In this document: in pieces, positions 22,977-34,319 of the stretch
How the letters are laid out: each line of letters starts with the position of its first letter
Position numbering within the stretch: the stretch's first letter is position 1
Assembly: GCA_010093485.1 (NCBI GenBank)
Contig: MU001492.1
Location: forward strand, 1,597,122-1,661,121
Length of the DNA: 64,000 nt
Reading direction: 5' to 3'
Origin: Karstenula rhodostoma CBS 690.94
Taxonomy: Eukaryota > Ascomycota > Dothideomycetes > Pleosporales > Didymosphaeriaceae
The notes under the pieces: generated by a model
What the model was told of the DNA's origin: nothing
Database searches by the model: none
What the model saw: only the letters and a program-made list of their open reading frames with translations
Position numbers and translations under genes: made by a program

Positions 22977-24718
22977 TCACTCCTCAGACAGCACAATCGC
23001 CCGCCTCGCACCCTCTGCATCCACAACCTTCCCCCGGCCCTCCCTATTCTCCCTCTTCCACATCCACGCCACCAACCCAGTGATCACCCCTTGCGCCCCA
23101 AACGCAACAACACTATACGCAAACCCCCTCCGAAACCTCGGCGCCTCCCCCGCCGGATACGTCACCAGCGGCACCCACGCATGAAACGCGTACCCGAGAC
23201 TATTCATAACGCCGATGACCACCGCGCGCTCCTCTGCATCCTTGCCGCATATCTCGTTCGCCCACGCCATGCTGAGCGGGCCGTAGGGAACCGATGCGCG
23301 CTGCAGGAAGAACGCCGTCCACTTGAGGCCGGATGGGATAGTCCAGATGGCGAGGCACAGGGCGGAAAAGAAGCCCAGGAGCGTGGAGAGAGACATTATG
23401 CTTGCGCGGCGACGGAGGGCGTCGGAAAACATGGCGAAGACGACGGTGAGGATGAGCTGGATGGCGGCGGCGGCTGTGGGAATGATGTTCTGGCGTTTTG
23501 TTAGCTGTTGCGCTGGTGAACGAGCATGGGGGCGGACGTACGATTTTCTCAACGGAGTAGTGCTCGCTCTTGAGCCAGAGCGAGAAGGGGTTCACGCTGC
23601 CACTGGGACCGGTGTTGATGAAGATGATGTACAAAATGGTCAGGAGGTAGATGTGCCACCGCCCGAAGATGCGCTTCAAGGCGGAGCGGCCAAGACGGCT
23701 GCGGGGGGCGCGGCCGGCGGACAGCATGCGCTTTTTTGCGAGGGCGCGGTCGTCCTGGGTGAGGTAGAACGCACGAGTGTTCTCAGGCAGGTCGGGGATG
23801 AGGAAGAAGCCCGCGATGCAGATGGGCAAGCTGATGATGCCGTCCATGATCTGTGGGAGCGTTAGTATCGGAGGTGATGACTTGGGTGCTGAGCACTGGG
23901 AAAGGATCCTACAAAAAGCCATTGCCAGCCCGCAAAGCCGTGTGCACCATTGAGGCCTTTGTACACGGCTGCTTGGAGGTACCCTGAGAACATGCCTGCC
24001 GCGGCGGAGCTTGCGTGGAATATACACGCTCTTTTGCCCAGCTCTGAAGGTTTGTACCACGATCCAAGGATGGTGTGCGCAGCTGGATAGAAGATGCTTT
24101 CTGCGAGCCCTACGAAAAACCGGATGACAATGACTTGTTTGGACGTCTTTGCCGCTGCCAGACAGAACGTCAACATCGTCCACACGAGCTCGCAGCTGGG
24201 CACCCAAATGCTCGGTCGCACTTTGGTGATGATTATCTACATTTAGTTTGAGTACGTAGCAATAGCATCTCATCAGCTCAGCGCACCTGTGAGGGAATCT
24301 GCCCAATGACGTATCCCACCGTCCATGAAGAATCCATAAGATTAACTTCATTTCCGTTCATCTTCAGATCCTCTTTCATGCCGCTGACGAATGCGGTCGC
24401 GATATTGGTCTGATCCAGATTCTTTATGAAGTAACCCAGCGAAAGCAGGGTGATTAAATACACGTCCAATTTCGAGATGAATCTGCGTTCTTCCTCTGTC
24501 CTCCCAGGCTCATAGTCCCAGATATACGACCACCATGGCACCTTCTCTTTGATGTTCCTCTCATTCTCAATGGACTGGTCTTCGGGCGTAGGCACCCGTG
24601 TTTCTTCCTCAAGTTTGCTATCTGGGATGATATCAGCACCTATGGCAGAGGATACGCCGCGGGACGAGGCAAAGGTGCCATAGGAAGTCGCGGACCCAGA
24701 CGATGCAAACGTAGACAT
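22977..24718 (-). CDS. MFS transporter, Dal5/Liz1 (anion:cation symporter) family
   Basis: Exons 24287-24718, 23913-24236, 23542-23850 and 22977-23489 (transcribed leftward) are all phase 0 and encode 525 residues. Family landmarks: a cytoplasmic segment ending RRFISKLDVYLITLLSLGYF, then NLDQTNIATAFVSGMKEDL after helix 1, GYVIGQIPSQ in helix 2, FFVGLAESIFYPAAHTILGSWY in helix 4, and GWQWLFIMDG in helix 6. These are typical of the fungal pantothenate (Liz1/Fen2) and allantoate (Dal5) group, plasma-membrane H+ symporters of small organic acids or vitamins; substrate is uncertain. Twelve helices are accounted for. Intron lengths are 49-62 bp. Confidence 0.93.
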
Positions 24719-25344
24719 CTTCTGTGGAAGTTATTGACGCACACCTGTACCTGCTGGGCCCCACTTCCTCCCACAATTTAACGGCGAAAGATCGCAATTG
24801 CTCCATAGACGCGTCGATTGCGTGCGTATCACGGGGGCCGTACTGCTCTCTCCGGCCGCATACTGACCACTTTGAGTGGCTTGTAGGGAATGATGTGGGT
24901 CCCTGCGATAACGTAGGCAGTGGAGGGTGTTTGAGAGAATAGAAGTAGCCGTGGTGAGGTCGCACGGTCTACCGTCATCCATAGTGCGGATGAGGTGCTC
25001 GCGAGTCGCATATTCGCGCTTCTCATTGGCCAGCACACGCAACACCTGAGACATGCACATCAGCAGGACGAAGACAGTGGGTTGGTAATACAGTGGCCGA
25101 GTTCAATGTATATATTCACCGGTTACAGCCGTGTGAGAATGTCGTAGTATATGAACACACCGTGGAATCCAGAGCCAGAGAGCCGCTACGCCCGTGGCTG
25201 CGACCTGTAAATCATACAGCTACAGCATGGAAAAGAGAAGCCAGATCGCACTCATCCACCGCCTATCACAATGCTCACTTCTTGTCGCTCCCAGGAAGCC
25301 AGCCCTATTCGACATTAGCCTACGTCCAGAACTGCACGATACCT
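24719..25344. other. Intergenic region, no gene seen
   Basis: About 630 bp between the MFS start codon and the 3' end of the small gene transcribed the same way. No coding signal or repeat was recognised. Confidence 0.45.
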
Positions 25345-25813
25345 TCAACACCCTACCTTCTCCTTCATCTTGTCCCAGTACTTGTGGTCCCTGTCCGCCC
25401 TCTCGACGTGCCCATCGCGAGTACTTGGGGTAGCGTAGATGCTTCCTTTCGGACGCTGGAACTGAGACGGTGGCACCTTGGAAGCATCCCATTCGCGGCT
25501 CAGACGGCGAGCTTGGGTGGGAGACTGCTGAGTTTGCAGGAGGGCCGTGCCATCGCTGCTGGGATTCTTGTTGGTCTTGTCTTCGGCTGAGGGGTCTGTG
25601 AGAATCAGTGAGACAAATAGAGGAAGGTGTAATGCGAAGAATCCGTGTCGTACTGTCAAGCTCCTCGCGCTGGGCGGGGGAAGGATTCTTGTCGATAGAG
25701 TTCTTGCTTGCAGGCGATTTTTCATCGCCTGAGGGTCAGAACACAGTGTTTTCATGTGGTTCGCGGGCGTACCAACCTACTTCATCCGGGAACAACATAC
25801 TGTTGGAAGCCAT
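25345..25813 (-). CDS. 109-aa small hydrophilic protein, three exons
   Basis: Exons 25801-25813, 25654-25728 and 25345-25586 join to an uninterrupted 109-residue frame beginning MASNSDEKSPASKN. The first exon is only 13 nt and ends at a GTATGT donor; the second intron runs GTACGA...CCTCAG. The C-terminal half (REWDASKVPPSQFQRPKGS, then IYATPSTRDGHVER and KYWDKMKEKVGC) has the look of a conserved small fungal protein, but I cannot assign a function. It is highly charged, with no signal peptide or membrane segment, so probably cytosolic or nuclear. Simple single-exon prediction would miss it or start it wrongly. Confidence 0.75.
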
Positions 25814-27083
25814 GCTATATCACCTTTACCTTTCGCTTTCAGCGTGTGACTTCTTGTTGCTGTGACAGACGTCTGTGTATTCGGAGGACGTGCGAGGTCG
25901 TCTCCTATGTGTTGTGTCGATGAAACCAAGTCCACAGGCAAAGAAAAGACCTGATATATCCACTCCAGACAAACGGAAGGAGCAACTCGTACACATCATT
26001 GCATCACACACCATCTCGTTTACTCCATGCAATACGTGCATTGTCCAAGCCCGAGATGCAGCAGCCACAATGCTAGTGCCTCTAGGTCAAGCGTTCGGCA
26101 GCGTGCATCTTTTCCCGTCGCGGCGTGGATGGACTACGCACTTATTGGCCGGGTGTTGAGCGTTGGACGAACCCGATGGGTATGATGTCACGCGAATTAC
26201 ACAGTCCCGGGGTCTGTTCGTTCTGCAGCAAGGGATCGATCTAGAAGGTAGAGGTACATGGAGGCAGAGCAGGGGTCAGTACATGGATGCAGTACCTAGC
26301 ACAAGCTCAGGTTAAAACGGGGCTTGTCTGAAGTCGTTACCCAAGAACCGCCACGCCGATCGCCCGTGTACGTCGCGCAACACCCATTAGCCTATACCAT
26401 CGTGACACCGCGGCATCTTCATTCCGCATACATTGCGCCGTGCCGGGAACCAGGCGACGTTTACTGTTGTCCATTAGAAATGTCCACACGAGGCCGCCCG
26501 CAACCGCCCAACGGGTCAGCGAGGCGCAGTGCTTGCGTTGTGGCGCTGTTTCGTTTCATCTCGCGTGCCGCACCGCATGCACCCAACCCGTAGTCAGACC
26601 GAAAAGTGAAATCTTGATGAGACAGTCTTTGAGTATTTTTTGAGGAGCAAAGTTTCAATATATGACATCCAGATAGAAGAAAACTCGTTTGGGGTGCCCA
26701 TCATGTCTTGTGTGCAGCAGCAAAGCGTGAGCTTCACGCTGTCGCACAACCCATCCAAGCCCGCCCATTTGATCCATCTTTTTCCTCAACCTGATTCCCT
26801 CAACCTGACAAAAGAAATCCTTCGTGCCAGCTTCGTCCAGCCCACAGTGTTATCCTTCATTTTAAACCACCCACAGGTATCAACGCCGGGTATGCAACTA
26901 GGTATCCACCTCGAAGTATGTGCTTGGCACATTCAAATCAATCCCCATCAGGGGCAGAAGAAAAACATTTACACACGCGAGCAAAAGTTGAAGAGTAAGT
27001 GAGGAGCAGGTGATACCGAGAACGCCGTAGAATGCATAAAGAGAGAGAGCCTTCTTCCCTGTCTATGCAGGATCGTTAAGTCG
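25814..27083. other. Intergenic region, no gene seen
   Basis: A 1.27-kb stretch between the 109-aa gene's start and the end of syf1. The frame at 26640-27002 has no recognisable similarity or good context. No repeats of note. Confidence 0.45.
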
Positions 27084-29649
27084 TCATAGATCATCGTCGA
27101 GGTTGATAGCGTCTGGGTTGGCTGCAGGAGCTGCGGCGTCGGATTTAATGGCACCGCCTTGAGGACCTGTGCTGGCAGCGACGAAGCCGGACGGAGCTTT
27201 TGCTTGACGTTCGAAGGCGGCCATTGCGTCTTCGCCCTCGGCTGCATCGCCGTTGATATTCTCACCGTTTCCGTTCTGTTGACCCCGTGCAACTGCCTGG
27301 GAAGCGATGAAACTGACGTCGGTGCTATATGCTGGTTAGCGCTAGAAACACAAACAGGCGTCGAAGTGCTACGTACTTATACTGGGCTTGAACACTCCGC
27401 TTGATCCGCAGCATCTCCTTGTAAGTGTCCTCGTTTCCGTGCTGAACTTCGAACGATTCCCACTTTTTCCAGAACTCTGGGCTAGTCCTCGGATCGCAGA
27501 ACTGGCTCGCGTGGCCATAGATGGCTCTGGCTCTGTCAATTTCTCCCAATCGTCTTTCCATCTCGGCGAATTTGAGACACATCTCCTTGGCCTCGCCGTC
27601 AGGCAACGCTGATATGGCGCGTTCGTAGATTGGCCTTGTAGAGGTAAGTCCGAAATTGGAGGCCGACTTGGTGATGTAGAAGTTGAACATCTCCATGCGG
27701 TCTTCGTCGGCGACTGCCTCGGTAGCACGCTGGTAGATGCGCATGGCGTGTCGTGCCAAGCCGCGGTCTTCTTCCAGTGCACCGTACATGAGGTACAGCA
27801 CCTTTGCGAACTTAGGTGGACATCCTTCCACAGCCTGCTCAAACAGATCTCTTAACCGCTCCATGCCGATCTTCCGGTCCACCGCTTTAGTAAGATACAG
27901 GTTCCATATTTCAAATGCGACAGGGTAGCTGAACAGATCCAGTCCTCGTTCGTAGACCTTGAAAGAGTCTTCAAAGTAGCTGTTCTCTTCAAGAAGGTTG
28001 GCGTAATTTACGACAGTCTGCGGCGTGGCGATGCGAAGCTCGAATACCCGCTCATACACCTTCTTGGTCTCTTCCAACGTGCTCACACTCTCGACGAGAT
28101 CGAGATAGACACTCCACAATTTCCAGCTCTTGTGTACTCTTTGCTGCGGGGTCAGCGACTCGTCGAAGTAATCCACGGTAGACCTCTTCGGGGCCTGTGT
28201 TGCCTTGGCGATAATCTCAACAGCTCTGTCGAAGTTCTCGTGGCGCAGCTCCATCTCAACCCACTCACACCACATCTCGGCTAGTTCGGCGACCGACTTG
28301 AAGGGCACCTTGACCGCTTTCTCCATGATAACACGGGCGTTTTGAAGGTCCCCGCCGGCGTCGTAAAATTTTGCATATGCAGTCCACAGCTCATGAAACT
28401 TGCCGACTGCCTTCTTGGGATTTATGGCGGCTATGGCGTCGGTGTACGTCTGCACCACCTCTTTACTGTTGTCGCCCCACAATGCGACGCGCTTCTCCCA
28501 TTCAATGACATTATGCGGGTTCTGCCGTAGCATAACATCGTTCAATAGGAAAGGTCGCCGCTGCATTAGCGACTCGAAGCGAACCATACGGATGTCCAGA
28601 TCGGCGTCGGCGTCTTGATCCACTTTGTCCTTATCGGACCGAGCAGCAGCCTCTTGCAGCTTGATTCCAATTAAGGTCTCCTCAGCCTCCACGTACGTGT
28701 CGAAGACAACGGAGAAGTCGCGGACCGTCATCACGGTGGTGATGCCCTCCTCGAAGACATCACGGGCTTTCTCGTACTCGTTCTTGTTCATCCAGTAGCG
28801 CGCCAGTCCGACCCACAAGATGCCGCGCTGGTCAGGGAATTTGGAGATGCCACTCCTGATGATCTTCTCGACATCGATGCCGCTGTCGTCGCCAGTTTCT
28901 ATCTCCTTGGCGTAGTCGATGAGCAGGTCAATCATCTCGGTCCAGAACTGGAAGGGTCCCTTTGCCTCCTTGCTCTTGAACTTGGGGTTGTTGAGAATTT
29001 CCATGTACTTCTTAACGGCCTCTGTATACTTGCGCATGTCTTTGAGCAGCTCGATGAAATCTTCCGCGTCTTCCGGGTGGATCTGCATGTAGCGTCGCCA
29101 TATCTTGACGGCTGTTTCTCCGGACGCGGAGGTTGCGAAAGGCCTGTAGAGCGCCCAGATGCGGTTGTGCTGCGTCAGGGGGAGTGCTCGCAGGGCGCGG
29201 TCGAAGGTGCGACGCGTAGTGGTGACCAGCGGTTGCTGCATGAGGAAGTTGAGGTACATTTCCCAGATGCGCGGCATCTTGTTGAGCAGCACGAGGGCGC
29301 GCTCAAACAAGGCATTGACCTTGACGTAGTGCGGCGCGTACTTGGCGGGGTTCTTCTTCTCGAGGTGCTTGGTGCGCAGCTCGAGGTAGAGCTTCCAGAG
29401 CTTGTAGGAGCGCGGCAGCGTGGTGCACGCGCGCTCGAGGACGAACGCCTGCTCCAGCAGGCTGCCGCGCGACTTCTTGAAGCCGTAGTAGTCCAGCCAC
29501 GGCTTGACGCTGCCGGGGTTGCGCTGGATGTCCTGCTCGTAGGCGACATCCTGGTCGTTGATGAGGAAGAGGTCGCTGGGGCGCTCCATCTTGCGCTTGG
29601 GCGGCCGCGAGAGGCTCGCCGTCACGGTTCGGAGCAGCTCGCCTGGCAT
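27084..29649 (-). CDS. syf1: Pre-mRNA-splicing factor Syf1 (HAT-repeat protein)
   Basis: Exon 1 (27377-29649) and exon 2 (27084-27324) encode 837 residues. The protein is a chain of HAT/TPR-like helical repeats (NPGSVKPWLDYYGF, SYKLWKLYLELR, MPRIWEMYLNFL, HNRIWALYRPFA and many more), the signature of Syf1/XAB2, a scaffold of the Prp19-associated complex acting in both catalytic steps of splicing. The short second exon supplies the conserved end TDVSFIASQA and an acidic tail ending NLDDDL. Met at 29589 (MERPSDLFL) is an equally good start and closer to family N-termini. Its promoter is shared with the V-ATPase gene. Confidence 0.95.
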
Positions 29650-30036
29650 TGTGTCGCCGGCACAGGCGTAGGAGAGCCCGCGGAGGCCAGGGACGAGGAT
29701 ATCGTACGTACTCGACGTGGCCGTGAAGGGTGGAGACGAGGTCAAGAATCTGAGGGAGCACTTCGGACGGGCGGTCAGCACATGGGCCCGTGCGCAAAAC
29801 ACGGCTGCCAACGCCAACAGCAAGCGCAAGCGCAAGCAACGCCCGGGCGGCCTAACTGCAGCCGTAGCCGTGCAGCTGCTACTGCTGAGCTGTGCCGTCA
29901 TTAGCAACGTGCAATTCACCCACGCTGCGTCGCCCCGATCCTGCACGCCGTACTCGCTCCAACTCTGCGACCTGCACTCCCGCATAGTCTCCGTTCGCTA
30001 CTCCAGTCTCTCACTCGGTCGGCCCAGTATCTCGCC
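29650..30036. promoter_or_regulatory. Divergent promoter between syf1 and the V-ATPase D subunit gene
   Basis: The two ATGs are 387 bp apart. The stretch is GC-rich with AGCGCAAGCGCAAGC-type direct repeats near 29821-29838 and no clear TATA box, as usual for housekeeping genes. Confidence 0.5.
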
Positions 30037-31040
30037 ATGTCAGGCAGCGGGGTACGTCGCAGCTGCATCAGGCAAGCTATGCTGCAGCACCACTGACACC
30101 ACCATCAGGCGAGAGAGGCCGTCTTCCCCACGCGCCAGTCGCTGGGGTTGATGAAGACCAAGCTCAAGGGCGCCCAGATCGGCCACGACCTGCTGAAGCG
30201 CAAGAGCGAAGCGCTCACAAAGTATGCTCTCTTCGTAGTCCTGGAATCGACCGCACAGGACCCTTGCTAACTCAACTCTCACAGACGCTTCCGAGGTACG
30301 ACCACGCCACACATCTGTCCCATGTTCCTTGCAGCTAAAACGTTTCCCAGAGATCACCCGCCGCATCGATGAGGCAAAGCGCAAGATGGGCCGCGTCATG
30401 CAGGTTGCTGCCTTCTCCCTCGCCGAAGTCACTTACGCCGTTGGCGGCGACATTGGCTACCAGGTCCAGGAGTCGGCCAAGCAAGCACGCTTCCGCGTAC
30501 GCACCAAGCAGGAGAACGTCTCGGGTGTCATCCTTCCCCAGTTCGAGAGCTATACCTCCGACAGCGCCAACGACTTCGCACTCACTGGTTTGGGCAAGGG
30601 CGGTCAACAGGTGCAGAGGTCACGCGAGACATATGCGAGGGCAGTAGAGACTTTGGTAGAACTTGCGAGTCTACAGACCGCGTTCGTTATACTCGACGAA
30701 GTTATCAAAGTCGTAAACCGTCGCGTGAATGCCATGTGGGTATCATCCATCCGTCAACGCCAAAATCCATGCCCTAACAATCAACAGTGAGCACGTCATC
30801 ATACCAAAAACCGAAAACACGATCAAGTACATCAACTCGGAACTCGACGAGGTCGACCGAGAAGAGTTCTACAGGCTGAAAAAGGTGTCCGGCAAGAAGC
30901 AGAGGGATGCCGCCGAAGCGGACGCTGAACGCGAGGCATCAAAGAAGGACGCTGAGGCAGAGGAAAGGGACAATGCTGGTGCAGAGGCGGACACGCAGGA
31001 CTTACTTGGTGATCAAGAAAACGAAGATGTGATCTTCTGA
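30037..31040 (+). CDS. vma8: V-type ATPase subunit D (Vma8)
   Basis: Five exons (30037-30051, 30109-30221, 30285-30295, 30351-30735, 30788-31040) encode 258 residues, matching the yeast length of about 256. Family blocks are unmistakable: REAVFPTRQSLGLMKTKLKG, HDLLKRKSEALTKRFREITR, MGRVMQVAAFSLAEV, YQVQESAKQARFRVRTKQEN and NAIEHVIIPKTENTIKYI. The protein is the central rotor stalk subunit of the V1 sector that couples ATP hydrolysis to proton pumping into the vacuole. Exon 1 codes only five residues and exon 3 is an 11-nt microexon needed to give KRFREITRR. The acidic, Ala-rich C-terminus (to DVIF) is typical. Confidence 0.97.
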
Positions 31041-31053
31041 TCATACTTCGTCT

Positions 31054-31278
31054 TTAGTACTGGAGAGGAGGGTGGAGCACGGTGGGATCAACCTCCATGT
31101 CGTCAACCACCCAAGTCGCCCTCCTGTGCTTCCTCCTCGGCTGCGGCGGAGGCTTCGTACGCAACCTCTCGTACTCTCGCTGCTGTCGCAGTGTCTCGGG
31201 AGTACGGAAGTCCACAAAGCCGTTCGTGTTTGTATTTGGGAACACGCTTGAATCAATCCTAGATGTGCGTGAGTACAT
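31054..31278 (-). CDS. Possible 74-aa basic protein, hypothetical
   Basis: A single-exon frame starting MYSRTSRIDSSVFPN and ending TVLHPPLQY. A TATATAG box lies about 19 bp upstream of the ATG, and the middle is charged (RQQREYERLRTKPPPQPRRKHRR), unlike random frames. It is wedged between the stop of vma8 (14 bp away) and the 3' end of the two-RRM gene. I recognise no family. It may be a real small gene or only chance coding character. Confidence 0.35.
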   Translation of the reverse strand: MYSRTSRIDSSVFPNTNTNGFVDFRTPETLRQQREYERLRTKPPPQPRRKHRRATWVVDDMEVDPTVLHPPLQY

Positions 31279-31401
31279 GTTCCGGCAGATGTGGCAAGAC
31301 TATATAGTTGAAGAAACCCTGTATTGAGTTATGGTATCATAATAGCATCATCGCAGCATCTTGGCTGCGGAAGATCAAACGCCCAATCCACATGCAATAA
31401 C

Positions 31402-32305
31402 CTACGTCCGCTGGTATGTGACCTTGAGGGGCTTCTGGTCCTTTCCGACGCGAGCATCCGCCGTCTGCTCCTTGGCGGTGATCGAGAATTGTTCGTTCTC
31501 GAATTCGACGAAAGCGACCGCCCTGAGCTTGACGTAGCGCACCTCCTTGAAGCCTTCGAAGCGCTCGAAGATGGCCGTGAGGTCGGCCTCCTCGGTCTCG
31601 TAGGGGATTTGCTGCACGAAGAGAGTCTTGTTCGGTCGCACGTACTCGTCCGGAATCAAGGCGGCGGCTCCTGGCTTGCTTGCGCGCGGCTTCTCTGCGG
31701 CGGCCGCAGGGTTGGCCTGCGCCTTCGCATCCTCCTGAGCACGCTTGAAATCTATGGCATGTCAGCAGCCACAAACAGACAATCCAAATCGCAATAGTGT
31801 AGGTACCTTTCTGAGTGAGACGCTTGCGCTTGTGCTCATCGAACATCTCGGGCGCCTTCCTCTTGATTGTCTCATCGCTGTGAGTCTTTGCGCGCGCGAC
31901 CTTCATGTTCTTGCCGAACAACTCGAAACCATCCATCTCCTCGACAGCATCCAAGCAGGATTTCTCACTGTCGAAGACGATGAAGGCCTGGCCCTTGCGC
32001 CTCAGGCTACTCTTCGCGACGATCTCGAGGATGGTGCCATAGTGCTTGAAGATGACGTCGAGAGCTTTCTTGAGGTAGTCGATGTTCATACGCTCCTCGA
32101 GGTTGTTGACCTTGCAACGTTAGTATGAGCCGCGCGGGGTATAATGTGAGCTGCATGCTGAAGGCAGGTGCAACTCACGTAAACGCTGCGACAAAGTTAG
32201 CGCGTGTGCAACAACATATTTGGGTACATACGTTTCAATTGGAACCCCATACTTGGGGTCGACCGCGCCGCCGCTGGGAACTACGCCCTCCATTTTGTCT
32301 CCCAT
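31402..32305 (-). CDS. U1A/U2B''-like snRNP protein with two RRMs
   Basis: Four exons (32232-32305, 32179-32185, 31807-32110, 31402-31751) encode 244 residues. RRM1 starts at VYVNNLEERM (RNP2) with RRKGQAFIVF (RNP1); a charged linker HKRKRLTQKDFKRAQEDAKAQ precedes RRM2, with LFVQQIPYET (RNP2) and RAVAFVEF (RNP1). Two RRMs joined by a basic/Ala-rich linker is the U1A/U2B''/SNF plan: binding of a U1 or U2 snRNA stem-loop in the spliceosome. Exon 2 is a 7-nt microexon (CGTTTAC) that completes ETVYVNN; the intron before exon 4 ends at CCATAG, giving QKDFKRAQ. The alternative acceptor AAG|CGTGCT would break the frame. Confidence 0.93.
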
Positions 32306-33329
32306 GGCGAGAGGTGTGGGACTGGTGTGTTGTGGTGTTGTCGGAAAGCTCTCTGAAGCTGTTTCCGAACCATTGAATATCGCCGCTAGTGACCCCGCTA
32401 GTGCCGCGCTAGCATCACGTGACTGCGTTTGCCTGTCGCAACAGGAAGGCGCGCCATTGTTGCCTAGCAAACGCGTCTCCACGGCACAGGATGATGAACC
32501 GCTCTGGGGGATCACCGTGGAGTGGGTTTTGCAATTGCATATTCAAAACCTCGACCACACTATACAAAGCTCAGCGGCGCCTCCTATGGCTCTGGCATCT
32601 CACACGAACAACCACCGTCAAATCACTTAATTTTCTAAAATAACGTCTCAATGGTCCTCTCAACTTCTTTACATCTTTTCACCTGGCTGAAAGATGGTCA
32701 GGGACGATTCGCCCTTGCAATTTCATATCAAAGTATCCTCTCAGATTATACTATACCCTTGGGCGAGCTGTGAACTGTTCCATGATTGTTGCCCGCCCTT
32801 CCATCGAGACCTGATTTTTACTTTCTATCATCATCACCACAGTCCCAGACCTGGAGATATCCGAAAGCAACGAGCCCATCTGTGTGAGGCGCCACCCCCC
32901 CCCGGACGGTAATCGACTTGTCTCTGCCGCCAATGGAGCGATACAAGTCTCCCGCGCGTATCCAGGCTGAAAAACTACGCTCGTTATAGGGTTTCCTCGA
33001 TAGCTTGCTGCTGAAATGTGGTGTTCCTCCGAGACTGATCAAATCTGTACACATGGTATCGCGAGTGGTATTGCGCCGGATACACGATTCAGTCATGGAC
33101 CCGAAAGCTGGAGAATGACGTGGTGTAGAGTGTACCGTTGACTGCTAACTGAGCCATATAAAGGAACCAGAGAATGGTTAATGGTTGGACCAAAAACTCA
33201 GAAACCACAGTGGGTCTCTGTTGCAGCCAAGGAGTCTGACTGCTCTTGAGCCGGTACAGCACATACGCGAACATCGTCGCAGACGATTCAGTCCAAGCAA
33301 CTCAAACTATTATATCTTCGACCCCGGTG
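32306..33329. other. Intergenic region, no gene seen
   Basis: About 1 kb upstream of the two-RRM gene. A C-run (nine Cs) lies near 32895. No coding signal was recognised. Confidence 0.4.
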
Positions 33330-33902
33330 CTTAACGCCTACTCGGGTGAGAAGAGGTGGCAGCACCTCTATGAAGCGCTCTTCCCTACTTACGAAAGAGT
33401 GCGGTAAGCATATAAATTGTACCATTCAGGGGAAAGAGCTTCGCTGACATTGTTTCGAAGATGCAAGACCAATTATAATCCCTCAGCTCCAACATCCTCT
33501 CACAGCCTCAATTGAAGAAGTGCTGATGATTGGGGCTCGTTTGTTTGCGAGACGTTCCATACGTTTATTGATGATTTGAAAGCGAAGATGCTGATGATCT
33601 TACAAAAAGCACGAGAGGAGGTTGACTCCCTCCATGCACTTCAGACCTTGGAAGGACGTAGGAGATATCTACAGTCGAGCTATCACATCATGAGAATGGC
33701 AAAGGAAAAGCTACGGACTGGATGATGCACCCAACACATGACGTATCGCGATTATCTATTACTAGCCTAGTCAGCGTCTCCCCAAGTGAGCCGGATGAGC
33801 TGCCGCTTCAGCACAGAATCCAAAGGGATACCTGGCTAGATCCGGAATACCTTCCATTCAAAGGAAACGACGTTTTGCGCATGGGTGACGTCGCCAAGTA
33901 GT
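33330..33902 (+). pseudogene. Possible gene relic with coding-like fragments
   Basis: Translated fragments look coding: AYSGEKRWQHLYEALFPTYERV (33336-33412) followed by a GTAAGC donor-like site, then after CCTCACAG a fragment SIEEVLMIG, then in another frame TFHTFIDDLKAKMLMILQKA...LQTLEGRRRYLQSS ending in TGA near 33724, and a further fragment ending at TAG near 33902. The fragments need at least one frame change, so this is more likely a decayed gene than an intact one; the WxxLYxxLFP pattern recalls fungal proteins of unknown function. Evidence is modest. Confidence 0.3.
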
Positions 33903-34319
33903 AGAAAGATAAGTTATTAGTTGTAAGAAAGAGTTGCCTATAGAAGGTTGAGTAATGTCAGATATGAACTCTGGTGTCGTGCTGTGGCAGTTTATGAGTT
34001 TTTGTGAACACAGACGTGTAGGCGAAGAGGAAAGGATGAGGACAATGTCCGTCCAGCCTCCGAGTTAGTCAAGCCCGGCAAGACTGATATCGCGTGAAGT
34101 TGGAAGCTAGTGATAAGTCCAACTCGTGGGTGAACTGATTGGAGCGCGGAGCGCGTCATCATCTCGCTTGCTTGGCACAGCTATCTCTAAAACTTCACAA
34201 TAGAGGTTCCGACAATCACATCACGACCCGAAACCCCGCGCAAGACACACAACACTCGACTGAGCAGCATCCCTGAGCTCAGTCTTTCGCGAACGCCCGC
34301 CACCTGCTTCTTCAATTTT
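33903..34319. other. Promoter region of the F-box gene
   Basis: About 420 bp with no coding signal, immediately upstream of the F-box/UIM gene. Confidence 0.4.
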
